Positions 11,935 to 25,100 of a stretch of 64,000 nt of DNA are shown in pieces. The stretch comes from Auanema rhodensis. Its lineage: Eukaryota; Nematoda; Chromadorea; Rhabditida; Rhabditidae. The stretch's first letter is position 1; each line of letters begins with the position of its first letter. A program made the position numbers and the translations under genes. The notes below the pieces were generated by a model. The model was not told where the DNA came from, made no database searches, and saw nothing but the letters and a program-made list of their open reading frames with translations. Where the stretch lies: positions 12,735,767 to 12,799,766 of the forward strand of contig OZ059898.1 in the NCBI GenBank assembly GCA_964057225.1, in the 5' to 3' direction.

Positions 11935-14798
11935 TCATACTGAGTTGTTTTGCTCTCGTTTTATACCGAGAAGAGAATCACCAAATGAGACAGGAGTTGT
12001 AAGTGATAGTAATAGATCCATAGAAGACTGTTGACCAAGCTGCATTTGTGCGTTCACAAGAGCTTGAAGCAAACTGAGATCTGGAACCTGGAAAACAAAA
12101 AAATTAGTTTACATAGAATAAGCGGTAACAACACCTCTGGCTGGGATAACCCGTTAGGATATTGAACTCTTGGCCTTTTTACTTCTGGGCTAGACTGAGA
12201 GTTAGATGAGGATTGGGAAGATTCGTCAATAGATCGTTTCCTATCGGAATCTTCAAGGCACGAATAATCTGAAATGAAAGGGTTGACGATGAACTGAAAA
12301 TGTGTTTCTCACCTGAGGATAGGCGAGGTTTTTCAAGCTGTATATTCATTCGCTTTTGGATCTGTTTATCTGTTATTAAATTAATTATAGAGTCACCAAT
12401 GTTCAGGGATGACGCCACTCTAGTGAGGGAGGAAGCTACTAAAGTATTCATTACATTTTGCAATAATAAATAAGGATTTACCATTGCTTGTACCAAACAT
12501 TTTCGCGGTGTCTCGTATGCGATACAATGATTGTACCATATGATCAATAATATCATCTAATATATTCATTTGATGCATTTCAGACCAAAAAACTGGTGGA
12601 TCTGAAAGAAAAAGTATTAATTAAAGATTATTAATTAATACAATCTTACCTGTGTTCATCATTCGTAAATACTGTTCAGGGGGGAGCATCAAAGGAATTG
12701 GAGGAGATTCTGTTAAACTGTCATCAACATCCACAACTTCTTCTTTGACTTCAGATTTAACGGCTCCATTAAGATGTTGATTATTATTATTGAGAACATT
12801 ATTCCATTGCATCAATTGAGAAAACGTCGTAGCTTCTTTAAATAAATCTATAAATGAACACAAAACAACTTCATAGTCAATTGAACTTGTTGACTTACTT
12901 AAATTGCACTGTGTCTGACCCATAATTTGGTTACTGAACAGGTTCGTAAAAACAGGAGCAGTTTTTTGAGAAGCAGAGCTACCGCGCCTGAAAAAGAGCA
13001 AACAAACAAATTTCGAGTTGTCCTTATTTGGAATGTACCTGCTTTCACAGTCTTTTTCTTTAGGAGTGATATAATTTCTACTTTGACACTTAGCTGAGCA
13101 CATTTGGGCATGATTATAAAAATCAAAAGTTCTCATTTCCATGAGCGTTCTGAATAGAAAACATTTACAAGAACGTTACAACATTCGATCACAAACCTTA
13201 AATTAGACTTTCCAATTCGTATACTACCTTTCCAATCCTTTTGCTTATCTTTATTAGCTCGGACTGTAAATTCCTTAGGACTAATCATTTCACCTGGAAG
13301 TTTTAATGTAAAACTCATGACAAACTGGAAAAAATGAGACAACTAACCATTTAGTTCTATACAAGCCTGGTGTATTCCCGGACAACGAAACAATTCCAAA
13401 TGCATTTTTGCATAGAGCGGCCCACATTTGATCTAAAAGATAAAGATGTCATAAAACGTGACTTCATTAGCACAATGGCTATTTAAACATGTTTCAAGCC
13501 CCTCATTTTGCTGCTTTTGGTCTTTTCAAGCGTTCATCCGTTAGTCTCTTTCCGTTCACAACCACTCTTACATGACTTGCTCTCACGCAACCGCGTGTTC
13601 CCTTAATAGCTCTTTTACACGACGGTTTCTCCAGATCCTTTGAATTAGTTATCGTTTCTTGATATATCACTCTACTCCTCGTAATAAGTTTCAACGTCAT
13701 CATCAGCAGAACGAAATGTTCCTCGAGCACCAAGCAATTTCAACCTCGTCGTCCAGTTTTGCTTTTTATAGTGCCCTGAGGCGAACAACGGGTTAGAAGC
13801 ATTGCTCATCGGGCAACAGGCCGCGGATTATTTGGACAGTCGTTGACCACGGTCCCGACACGAGAATACTCGCGCACGCACGAGAATAGAAACACAAACA
13901 AACGCACTTGGAAAAACAAACAAAGCCAACGAAAGCCCTAAGGCGACAATTGCAACGCTGCTGGCTCAATATCACTAGCTCGATTGCACTTTTAAAAGAC
14001 AACACAATCTTCGAAGCTTAAATCATACGACAGTCATACATCAAAGTTCACCACTTTCTGAGGGAAATTAATAAATCAGATTATTTTGATGACATTAGAT
14101 TACACCTTCGAAAGGTTGAAAAGCTAGGACATTCACAGTTAGATCAAACCGAAAGACAGTGCTATTGTGAGTAGCAGCTGTGGAAGATTCCTGTAGAACA
14201 GTAAACTATACTTACAATTCCATACCGGTTTTGCTATCTTTTTTTTGTATTTCCAGACACACATTCAATCCTCTGTACCTAAGAAAGGTAAGAATAGTTC
14301 TCGTCGCTGTCGGAGAATGCACTGTTGTCCTATAGTGTTCGCTTCAGAAATTCAAAGTGGAAAGCTGAGGGGACGAAAACGTGACGTTCTTTCTATTCGC
14401 AGCTCTCTCAGCGCTATTTCGGGCCTCTGCTGCTTGCACAAACAAATGAATCGTCCGAGCGCAATCTTTGCGATTTAACTGGCAGCGTCCGAACTGTTCA
14501 CTCAAAATACATGACTACGCAACGAAAAGGAATTTTCGTTTCACGCAGTCTAAAAATAGCTCAGAATACTGGCTCTCCCGTTTTTCATTCAAATGACATC
14601 GATTACGAAATAAAAAAAAAGAAAATTATAGCGAGCACGAACCTCAATTACTTTTCCCGAATTTGGATCAATCGTTGTGTGTTCATCAATAATTTTGCCC
14701 ATATCACGTATCCCATTTTCACTGACAGAATTTTCTTCATCTGTAGGGGTATCTGACGATGTTCTAGGTGAAGTGGACGATGCACTTTCATCTGGCAT
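11935..14798 (-). CDS. GMEB-like SAND-domain transcription factor
   Basis: Ten exons (14798-14643, 13432-13348, 13293-13197, 13149-13039, 12987-12899, 12847-12650, 12601-12482, 12438-12313, 12268-12135, 12087-11935) join in frame to 422 aa. A Ser/Thr/Asp-rich N-terminus leads into a SAND domain (about residues 53-140). It has the typical FRCPGI start, ISPKEF, the DNA-contact core KDWKGSIRIG and a Cys/His-bearing end (FYNHAQMCSAKC). The order and motifs match glucocorticoid modulatory element-binding (GMEB) proteins more closely than other SAND families. The C-terminal half is Asn/Ser-rich with amphipathic stretches that could mediate dimerisation. Expected role: nuclear sequence-specific regulator. 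Intron 1 is about 1.2 kb while all others are short, so it may hold regulatory DNA or an alternative start. Joining exon 1 to exon 2 rests on frame and family fit. Confidence 0.86.
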
Positions 14799-17700
14799 CG
14801 TCTCTAAGTTTGAGGGACTTGCTTGTTAAAAACTTTAAAAGGTCAGTCTGTAAAATATACGTGATTACGAGCAGAATATGTAGTTTTAGGATATACATAA
14901 GCCAAACGACTTGCACTAGAGAATGCATAACGAAGAATTCAAAATAAGGATTACAGGGCTTGATCAGCGGATTTCATAATGAAGGAGCAATAAGTACCGC
15001 GTGAAAATTAGAATACGTAAAAGCAGTACACGCAAAAAAAAATGGCGCAAAATCCAAATGGAATTTAGTAAAAATCAATAAAATCAAAAGTCCAATTGGG
15101 CTCAGTTGAATTCGAAGCTCTTGTAATTTAGTTAAGTGGAAACTGACATACAGTACAATATCCAAGTTCTGTACATTCCAAATCACAGTAGGACATTATT
15201 AAACGAACACACATATTTAAAATTGTTAAAAGACTTTGAGAAGGTAGGAATAGTCATAGAAGCTGTCAGGAAGAGTGTGCCTCCAAATTAGCTGTAGCTT
15301 ATTAAGAATAGCTAGATTTACAAATCGATTATCAATCTTGAAATGATGATGAAAACTAATAAAGTTAAAAGGTGAAATAAAAGTGGAAAACACGAGGCTG
15401 TGTTCACATGATTCCCCGAGGGACAGATTGACCATTTGGTGGGGCGGGTGAGCATGTTTTTACGTTATTTACCCATCAGGGCGAGAGCTCGGAGGCGGGT
15501 CAGTTGCAATTCGTCGTTTGTGTATGAAAGATAGAAGACATTCGAAGGGATAAAGCAAAACAAGAGAGAAAAGCGACTGAACTGGAGAGACTCCGAAAGG
15601 AGCAGCATCAGCTAGAGTGGTGTTGGTTCTGGTCGACGAACAACGATAACGACGGAGTAGCTGGAGGGAACTAGCGCAGGCCAAGTGAGGTCGAAACTTA
15701 GCGAGTTCAAAACGGAGGAGAAGTCAGAAGATAGTAAGGGAGGGGGAGAGAAAGAACTCACAAAGCAAGGGATAGATAAGTGAATAAGAGAAGGCTGCCA
15801 CCCCTGCAAGCAACAAGCCAGCTGACCAGACGAAATCGTGACGAGACCGCCCAACACGCAAACGTGTCCCTCTGTTCAACTAGGCTTATGCTGATGCTGG
15901 TCTCAAAGTAAAATAGAACCCTAGGCTGAAGTGGTACGAGAGAGGCTAAATGTAGACCACCCATATTGGTCATATGTCAATGTTCACGTGCGTAAAACAA
16001 TTTTCATTATTTCATCAATGAGCCCGTGAAGCGGTTGCATTCTCTCTAACACTTCACATATCAATCGACAAATTATCATAAACAGATATTGAGTATTAGA
16101 ATCCATGATGAATATGGTCTGGAAAGTTCAATAGTCTAGATGAAGTTCAATATTCAAATTAGATCAAAAACATAAAAAGGAAATAAAAGAATGTAAACGG
16201 TAGTCTACACTAATGCTTGTCGAATCTGTATGTATGAGTGTCGCTGGGAGTGTAGACCACGTAGAGTAAGCAAAGTAACAGCTGACCAATTGGTTTCTGT
16301 CTCTCTCCTTTCGCCCATCGTTTCTCTCGTGATGTTGTTCTGCCATCACGACCACGTAGCTCTCGCGAGCGAAACGATCAGATACAACTAGTGTACATAA
16401 CTTCTCCCTTCTGTTCTCTCTCAGTTCTAACATGTTTTCTACCTTTCTCTTGCTCACTTTCTTAGCATCGCTCTCTCACTTTAGCGAGATGTACCAGCTA
16501 TTTGGCAGTATGCTGTAACATAGGGAGCAAATGGCTAGACGATACCCGTCACTGCTTGGGAGGGATTCAGCAGCTCTCAATGTATTTTGAAATGGCTATA
16601 TGGCGGCTGGTGTCAAAGAGGTGAACACAGTAGAAGTATCGTTTAATCAGATTCAGGAATAGCTTTTCCTCACCCTGAACCTCATATTCCGTGAGATATT
16701 TCTATCATATATCTCTTTCATTCACATCGGCGCTGCCGTTTACCAGCCAGCCATTGTGATTCCACGCAACGAAACTTAACAGCTGGGACACGGGAGAAGG
16801 ATAGATAGCCCCTTGAAGTCTCGCCATCAACAAGTTATGCTGTTTATCGAAATTGAACTCCTGTAGTCCTACGATGATAAAGACAGCTATTGTTGGGTAA
16901 AAGCGACTGCAGGTGCCACAAGAAGAACAATGCTGATCTTATCGTGTTGGGACCAAGACCGGACAGCATTTCAGAGTTTTCAAAAAGTGAATCAACTAAA
17001 GCAGGGAGAGAGAAAGAGAGGTCATATTCATTCACATGTTCACTTCAATGTATGTTCTTAAATCAGACGAGAATAGGTTGTTTTGGAGCAGGAATGATGA
17101 TTCGCAAAAAGAGGTGTAAAGATCGGTTGTTCGTAGGATTCAGAAGAGGTTCAACGAGTTAGAACGTACAGAGGGACCAAGATCAAATACCAGCAAAAAA
17201 AAACAAATCATAATCAATAAGATTGAATGGCCAGTAGCGAATAAATGAGAACGATAATGAAAATTAAAGTTAATTGTGCATATAATACTTAAGAGAGATA
17301 ACTAGGTAAAATGAAGAGGAATGAGATATATTGCAGATAATAATAGAATTAAAAATGAAAAATTCAGTTATTTTATCATTAGAAATAGATATGATTCTGC
17401 CTGATGTGTGGGGGTGTTCTTTCTCTCTCCCATCTACGTGAAATAGCCATGTGTTCTATCTATCTCCGTCTGTTTCTCAGTCTCTTCTACTAGGGTAATA
17501 TGTTTTATCTTGAAAATGTAAAAAAAAAGAAGACAATGATAATGATATTGAATTCTAACATCTATTAGTATTCGTAAGTAAGTAAATATGATTAAATTGA
17601 AATTACAACAACAAACAGTACGTAAGGTGAGATAATCGACTAAGAAAAAACGGACAAATTGGTTCGGACAGTAACAGGAGGGAGGAGGCAAGGAAAAATG

Positions 17701-20700
17701 GTGAGAAAGCGAGGTGAACATTATGGGAAGCACATCCGAAACAAACGTACTAGCAATAGATACATAGAATTTGTCGTTAGAGTTACTAGTAAACGTTGTT
17801 GACATTTCAAAATATCAGAATCTTTGACTTTTCGACCAAGTTGCTACAGATAGGACTGCCTGTGCTAGTGTCCAGCGCTTATGCTCGTCCCATCGTTCGT
17901 CTACATCAGCTCCTCACCCCCTCATTATTCTCATCTCTCACACAATTCTATACTATTTTGATTGTTTCTTGTGCGTCTATCTATCTTACGGACTCTCTTT
18001 ACTTTATACTATCTGCATTACTGAGACAGCTGTGTAGTGACGGGGTACGACTGGTTGAGCATCTTCTCATGTGTAATACGAAGGCTCACGTACGTGAAGG
18101 TTACCAAGAAAGAGATAGAAAAAGTGATAGAGGAACAGAGAAGTGGAGAGAGAGCGTAAAGGAACGATTGAAGATGAAGAGAAAGAAGCATCAGATATCT
18201 CTTTATCCTTTGGCAGTTTGCGCCGTAAACATATTACAAAGAGCATTGACTTTCTTAGCGCCTAGCGACGTCGTTGTCGTTCAGGTTAAATAGTCTGAGA
18301 AAAACTTTTCATGGAATACTATTGATCTTGGTAGCAGTTTGAATTCATCAAGATATAGCCGAGTTTAGCTACAGCAAGCAGCCAGATCATCATAGCACTG
18401 TTCCCTCCCACCCGTTCGAAGTGGTGTATATTAGCTATTTTTAGTAAGACAAGTCGTCGCATATTCTTCTATTTCGGAGAAATATACACAGAAAAGGAGG
18501 GATAGAGGCAGATCTAAAGCTTTCAAGTAATATTAGTTCTTATATGTTCTAATGTATCATAGAAAAATTACAAAAAAAAATGAGAAAATGAGAAGGAAAA
18601 ATCATTATAGACTAAATGACGTCAATTACTCATATATCGTCTGAATAGAACAAGCTTAAGTCGAGACAGACACTGCAGAGATCTGAATCGTTTTGTCGTT
18701 GTGTTCACGACCGGATGTCGTTTTCAAGACTGATGGCTAGAGAGATTTGGAAAATGAATCTCTCCGAAGCAAAAACTGAGAGAGTCTGAGCAAGGAGATC
18801 AAAAGAGGGGAAAGAAACGAATTTTTTTGAAAATAGTAGATCGGGTGGCTTAAGTAATCATGAGACGAGAGATTTCAGAAAAACATGAGAGCTTCAGATC
18901 CTAAATGTATATAATTGAAGGTGGCTTTTGTGATTTTGTGTGACGAAAAACTGTGTACAATAGCCTGACTAAGTGACAAGCATGAGTAAATGGTTACCTC
19001 TTCTCATGAAATCATTGAAGGTAGAGAGACCTTCTGTTGTCAAAAAAAAATATAACGTGACCATAGATTTTGGAAAAGAGAAAAAGAAGAAAAATGAAAA
19101 AAAAAAAGAAAAAATGGGCAATAGGTCCATGGCTAGTCACATAGATAACAAAAGTTTAAATAAAAATATTAACGAATAAAATGTTTAGAAAATAGTAATA
19201 GGCAAATGGAATAGGAGTACGAGTATCAGGAATTGAATATGTCTGCGGTTTGTTCGTTAGAAACTAGAGTATCAGAGATGAATAAGGTGAAATCCTGAAA
19301 AAAATTCAATTAGACCGATGTTTTGAAACAAATAATGATAAGAATATAGAAAGAACTTGAATGTACGATATGGATGAAAATGGTAAAAATGTGATTAATA
19401 CTAACAAATATCTTGTAAAAGAAGAAATAGAACGTGTGAAAGAAAAATTATTGAAAATAGAAGGATGTCAGAAGAAATATTGATGTATACGTGACTTATG
19501 TGACTAACATAAGACTTAATGTTCAACTTTGTTTCTCTTCAGTTGCTGAAGTTTGATGCAATTTCACGTGATTTACGTGAAAGTTATCTCTTCATTGTTG
19601 CAAAGTAAAGCACAAAGAGCGGTTGCTTCTGACTCAAATTCTCTAACAAAACTATTATCTTGATTTCATTCTGTATTTCTTTCATTATCTATCAATCACT
19701 CTCTCGAAATAGTGTAGCTATTTGATATCTTCGAGATATCGCTAGAAATTATTGTTTTGATGAATAATCAATGTAGTTTAACCTTTTTGTCAAAATATGA
19801 AAGAAGACAAAAAAAGATAAGAATATTCTAAAGATCAGCTCATCTTGTATATGGTTAGCCAGCAATTCGTTCAGCTTTTTTCAATAAGAAAAAAACCACC
19901 AAGAGGATGTGAAAGGACAGAATGAATGAAAATGAAGGACTCCAGACGCATCAGTAGATCGAAAATTAGACAATTCAATGGCGCAGAACTAGAATGCCAT
20001 CCTAAAGATGAATTTAGCTAGTTCAAGCTCAATATACCGGGCAGTTTGAATGAAAGTTAGTGGCGGCAAATTCGCTTGCATCGAGCAAAGCTAAAACTTA
20101 TGAGCGTAGAACTGGACTATTAACACTGCGCATATTCATGCTTTCGGATTTATAGATGCAAGAAGTATGTGGTAGCTGTGAAGAAAAATTGATGTCTAGC
20201 TCATGAGCTCATATGACAACCTGAAACCAAAAGATCATCTATGTATATTGCGAGCATCTATGGTGTCAACATCACTTTCTTTTTTTTTTAATTGCTGGCC
20301 ATGCAATCATTGATCTATATGATAATAAGGTAATTTAATTCATATATCAGTAGATGACGAATTATTAGACTGTAGAATCAGTAAGCTTAGAAGATGGCAG
20401 CTGCTTCTGTTTTGCCAATTCAACATAGTTTTGCAAAGAAAGAGAGAAAGAAAGAGAGATAGAATTAAGATGAGTAGCTTCTAGAAATTGTTGTGATTCA
20501 AGAGAAAGAGAGAGAGATAGCGATTATGGTAGTATCAGATAGATTAACAAAAATGACTAACTAATAAGGTGTTTCAATGATATCATATTATATACTTCAT
20601 GTGACTATATGGATTGAATAGTACAAACAGTATAAACATCACAAATTCATCTATAACTGCTAGTACTATAACTACAACAACTTCTATTTGTAGCTTTCGC

Positions 20701-22100
20701 TGCGTGCTTTAATGATGATTATGATGATGTTGATATATAGTTCGGAATCTAATAGGTACAGCAAAGATGAAATTCGAGGATGATATAGACTAGAGAGAAA
20801 AGCTGGTGAAATACAGAAAGAGAAAGAAATAGATGAACAGAGAGAGAGAGAGAAACAGAGAGGGAGAGAAACAGAGAGGGAGAGACAGAGAGATTGTTAG
20901 GGGTAGAGGGAGAGTGATTGGAAACTGGTAGATTCAACGCTAGTCGATCACGAAACAAAAAAAAAAGAATTTTATGACGAAGTGCCAATAGAACCTATAG
21001 TATGAATGGAAGAATCAAAAACTAGAAGAATAATTCAGAATTATTTAACAAAACAATCTAAACGAAGATCTTTTTGATCACAATGGAATTAATAACGTTT
21101 TCTACCCGAGATATCTATAGAATCTGCTCAGAACTTTTTTTTTGTAGCTAGCTGTGCTAATATTACGAACGTTAGCAGATATACATATATTCTTTGGCTA
21201 ATATTTCGAATAGGGATAGTTCTATACAATGAAGTAGTAAAGCTGTAATCAGCATCAGACAATGCTTTAGGAAAAATAGAAATTAAAGAAATGTTGCAGA
21301 TGAATTGATCTACTATGATATACGGAATTCATGGAAAGTTTGAAAAGGAATGAGAGAGAAAGTCGAAAAGGAGAAGAGCCATAGAGAGAACAAAATAGAA
21401 AGAAAGAGTGAATGAAAAAGAGAGAAAGAGAGAGAGGGAGATAGAGAGAAGGGTAGAATCAGAAGTGAAATGATTATTTTCGAATGAGAAAGGGAATACA
21501 GGCTGAGAAGAGGAGAAGATAGATCATGGTTTGGTAGGTATACAACTACAAACATATACAAACATCAGTTGTGTAACGATCATGCACCAAGACAAGGCAA
21601 TGATTCAAGTGATTTCACGGGAAGGGTTCGGAAGAAGGTGTGTGGAATCTGATCACACAAGCAAGGTGATATCGGCTTGTACGAGATCTAGCGTTAGTCA
21701 TGTTGAAAGAGACGAAATAAATATTGAACGGACAGTAACGAAAAGTTCAAAATAAAAGAAGCAATGAACGAAAAAAGTTGGTTTGGCCAAGTTCAACCGG
21801 GGTTCGACTTGTTGGAATATCATCGGATATGATGATGCTGATGATGAGAGATAGATAGTGGACATGTGTGTATGTGAATGTATGCGTGTGTCTACTACGT
21901 TCATCGTCGTCGTGATGCACATACACGGACAGCGATCGATAATCAGCGGAGGTCGACGACGTGAAAACGTGGAACTGACGTATGAATCTCTTTTCGCGTC
22001 TAGTTCTCTAACGTGTTCATTGTATTTCAACATGTCTTTTTCTCTCTCCATTTTTCTCTTTTCTGTCGCGCGACGCGTGGTAGTTGTGGGATTGGGTGGT

Positions 22101-22113
22101 GGGGGGGGGGGGG
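22101..22113 (+). repeat. Poly-G run
   Basis: Thirteen consecutive G, preceded by GGG and GG groups and followed 160 bases on by GGGGGG and GGGG groups (22272-22288). A quadruplex-prone G tract of the kind that is unstable in nematodes lacking the FANCJ-type helicase. It is not in any supported exon. Confidence 0.9.
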
Positions 22114-25100
22114 TTTGCGTGTGGTTGTGGTGGTTGATTGCTAGTGAAATAGAAAAATGAAGCGAGATCATATACATTTGAGAGGTTGTTAGCAAGAAAA
22201 CGAGATAACGATGAGGGAAAAAAAGCGAAAAGTTAAAAGGAACCTATGATTTAGACAGAGAAATGGTGTTAGGGGGGTGTTAGGGGCGTTGGTGATGGTG
22301 ATGGTGGTGTCGATGAACATGCAGGGTCATTCCTCTTCGTAGAAGCCAGAGCATTACACGTTTCACGTTTGATTCATAGAACTGAGAACAGAATGATAGA
22401 TAGAGATGGAATATTTCGCAAATGCAAGCCTAAGCCGATGGGTGATATTTGTCAAACTAAATATAAAAGAAACTTAAACAGCTAGAGTAGCAAAATGAGG
22501 AAGATATAAAGAGAGTGGGGTTAGAGGGAAATGTGAAGAAAAAGGATGAATAGATCAGAGAGGTAACAGATCAAAGAAGAGCATACATGTTATTTTCTTT
22601 TGGATATACCGAAACACATAATCATCCTCTTTCCATTTACTGAGAAATCGTTTGGACGCCAAAAAACGTCTGTCTGGAGATTGCCGATCATCATCATCAT
22701 CCCAGAACTACGAGTTTGTATTAGAAAGCACAAAAGGGCTAAAAGCCAGTTCATATACTTGCTATCTTTTTCTCCCTTTATCTGTTGGCCGACCGAACAA
22801 CTGAATGATTGGAAATAATAAGGGAAAGCATAAATAGAAAGAGATCTACATAGAAACGACTGATCGTAAGTGAGTAAGAGAGATAGGCAGAACAGAGTAA
22901 TAAGTGAGAGAGAGTAGAGAAAGAGAGAGAGAAAGAAAGAGAGAGAGAGCTACAAATAGTTGTATCGTTTCTAAAAATGGTAACGGCCGATTCACTAATC
23001 GCCCTAAAGTCAGTATTTGAGGAAATTCGAAGTGAAATACTGTCAGATGTATGCTTACGAATGATTTAGAAAGAGAAATCATCATGAAGTAAAGAGACAA
23101 AATATAACAAAAACTGGCGGCGACCCTCATCGTTTCTGTGCGACGTCGTTTTTTTAGAATTTGAACGAACAGAAAAAGAGCGTTCCGTTTTAGTTAGATA
23201 GACAAACTATATCGAGTTTGTATTGAGTAGGTAGGAGGTGTTTAGTTCAGTGATACTGAATGACGATATCATATGTAATACATATTATATCTTCTTCGAC
23301 ATCAGAGTTAAACGAATAACATCATAGGAAAATAAATGGTTAAATAATCATTGGTAATAGTTATCAAGCACAGAATTAGAGGCTAATTTGGAAGCTGCAG
23401 CTGATAGAATCATATCTAACGGACAGTAAATGGGGAAAAAGGAAGCTGAAGTGTAAAATAACATTGAAAGTTGACATCATACTTAAGTAAATATATCTTT
23501 CTATTAAGTTAGTATAATTGAATTAAATGAACAATTCTATATATATATATGTATATATAAATATATAAATAATCTATATATAGTATATAGTATATAATAT
23601 AAATATTATGTTAATTCATACATATAAAAACATATTATCGAATATTATAGTTGTAGCTTGAGTATATAAAGATTAAGTTTCATAATTCATTATGCAACCG
23701 GATGCATTGCTTGTGAACGTAGGAAAATTGAACTGTCACGTAATCCACGTGGCACGTGCCCCGAAACGCGGCAGAAGTTCAAAAAAATAATCAATTTGAA
23801 TGAATGAAATCATTATAACATCATTTTGATGTTAATTAAAATATGATGATGTAATCAAATATAGTATTTTGAATTAATAATAAAAATTATTTCAATTATT
23901 GAGTAAGTAAAAGTAATAGTTTAAATCATATAATATAAGTAATTAAAATTAGTAAAAAAATGCTGATTGAATAAGCAGCCAACGAAACTATAATATAAAT
24001 TCATTTTTCAAATATGGAAAAATTCAGGTCAAAGAGGACAATTTGTATGATGCAAGCCCATATCATATGATTTCGTAATTTATACGAGAACTACAACATG
24101 TACAATTATAATATAATTCATCGAATGTTAACTTTACATTCTAGATGTAATATGTGAATGAATATACTGCTAAACGTAAACGTACGTGAGAATTACAGAG
24201 AGATAGAAAGGGATGACGAGAGGGAAGGAGGGATAGATGGAGAGAAAGATATAGAGAGAAAATCGAAAAAAAAAACGAGAAGAGAAAAAAAATGGAGAGA
24301 GAAGAGGAAAGAATTTGAAAAAAAAGTGAAAGGTGGGAGAAAAAACTTTTTTTTGTTTTCTGTTTGTTCATATTTTTGCATTAAAATTCTCGGTTTGTAT
24401 GTGTATGAATCTATATTTCAGCTCCCAAATTATCACGTGTAGGCTTATTCACTATAGAACTCACTGATCACATTAAAAGAAAACAGATAAAGAAAAATAA
24501 CAACTTGAAACAGATAAATTTCTGAGAAATTAAGTAGAAAATATCAGAAATGAACAATTTTCGGGAAATACCAAGGCTTTCGGTGAGAACGAAAGGCGTT
24601 TTTTCTCTCGGAAACATGCATCTTTTGAGCTAAAACCTAAAAAATATTTCCGATATATGTTGATGAAGCTGATTATGACGTCTACATGTCCAACTGTATT
24701 CAGGTCATACAACAAGTCAGGAAGACTGGTCTGGCTACGTATATTCGAGGTACAACAATTGTAGTCACTGGCGGATTGATCCACGTTGTTCAACGTACGA
24801 ACTTGGTGGGTTTGATGGTTTATGTTAGGATATCCTTCCTCTCTCTTTTCTACTTATCTTCTATTGCTCTCTGTCTATTTTTACCCTCTCTCTCTTCTAT
24901 AATTTCGTTGTCTCTCTACTCTCTCCAGCTCCAAGACCAGGTCTTTGTGTCTTTCAAAATCGGGGTATCTTATACAAGCCAAGGTCGAACCACGTATCGT
25001 CCTCATTCGAGGATCAACACCGACCACCCCCACCCCTCCGCCATCAACATCATCATCAACGTTGATGAGGATGGTCATGACGACGTCGACGACAGCGCCA

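Noticed and set aside
17796-18293. 165-codon plus-strand open frame with a hydrophobic N-terminal half
   Set aside because: It starts at a non-ATG codon, has no splice signals, domain or homology I recognise, and lies in a region whose purine bias suggests minus-strand transcription.
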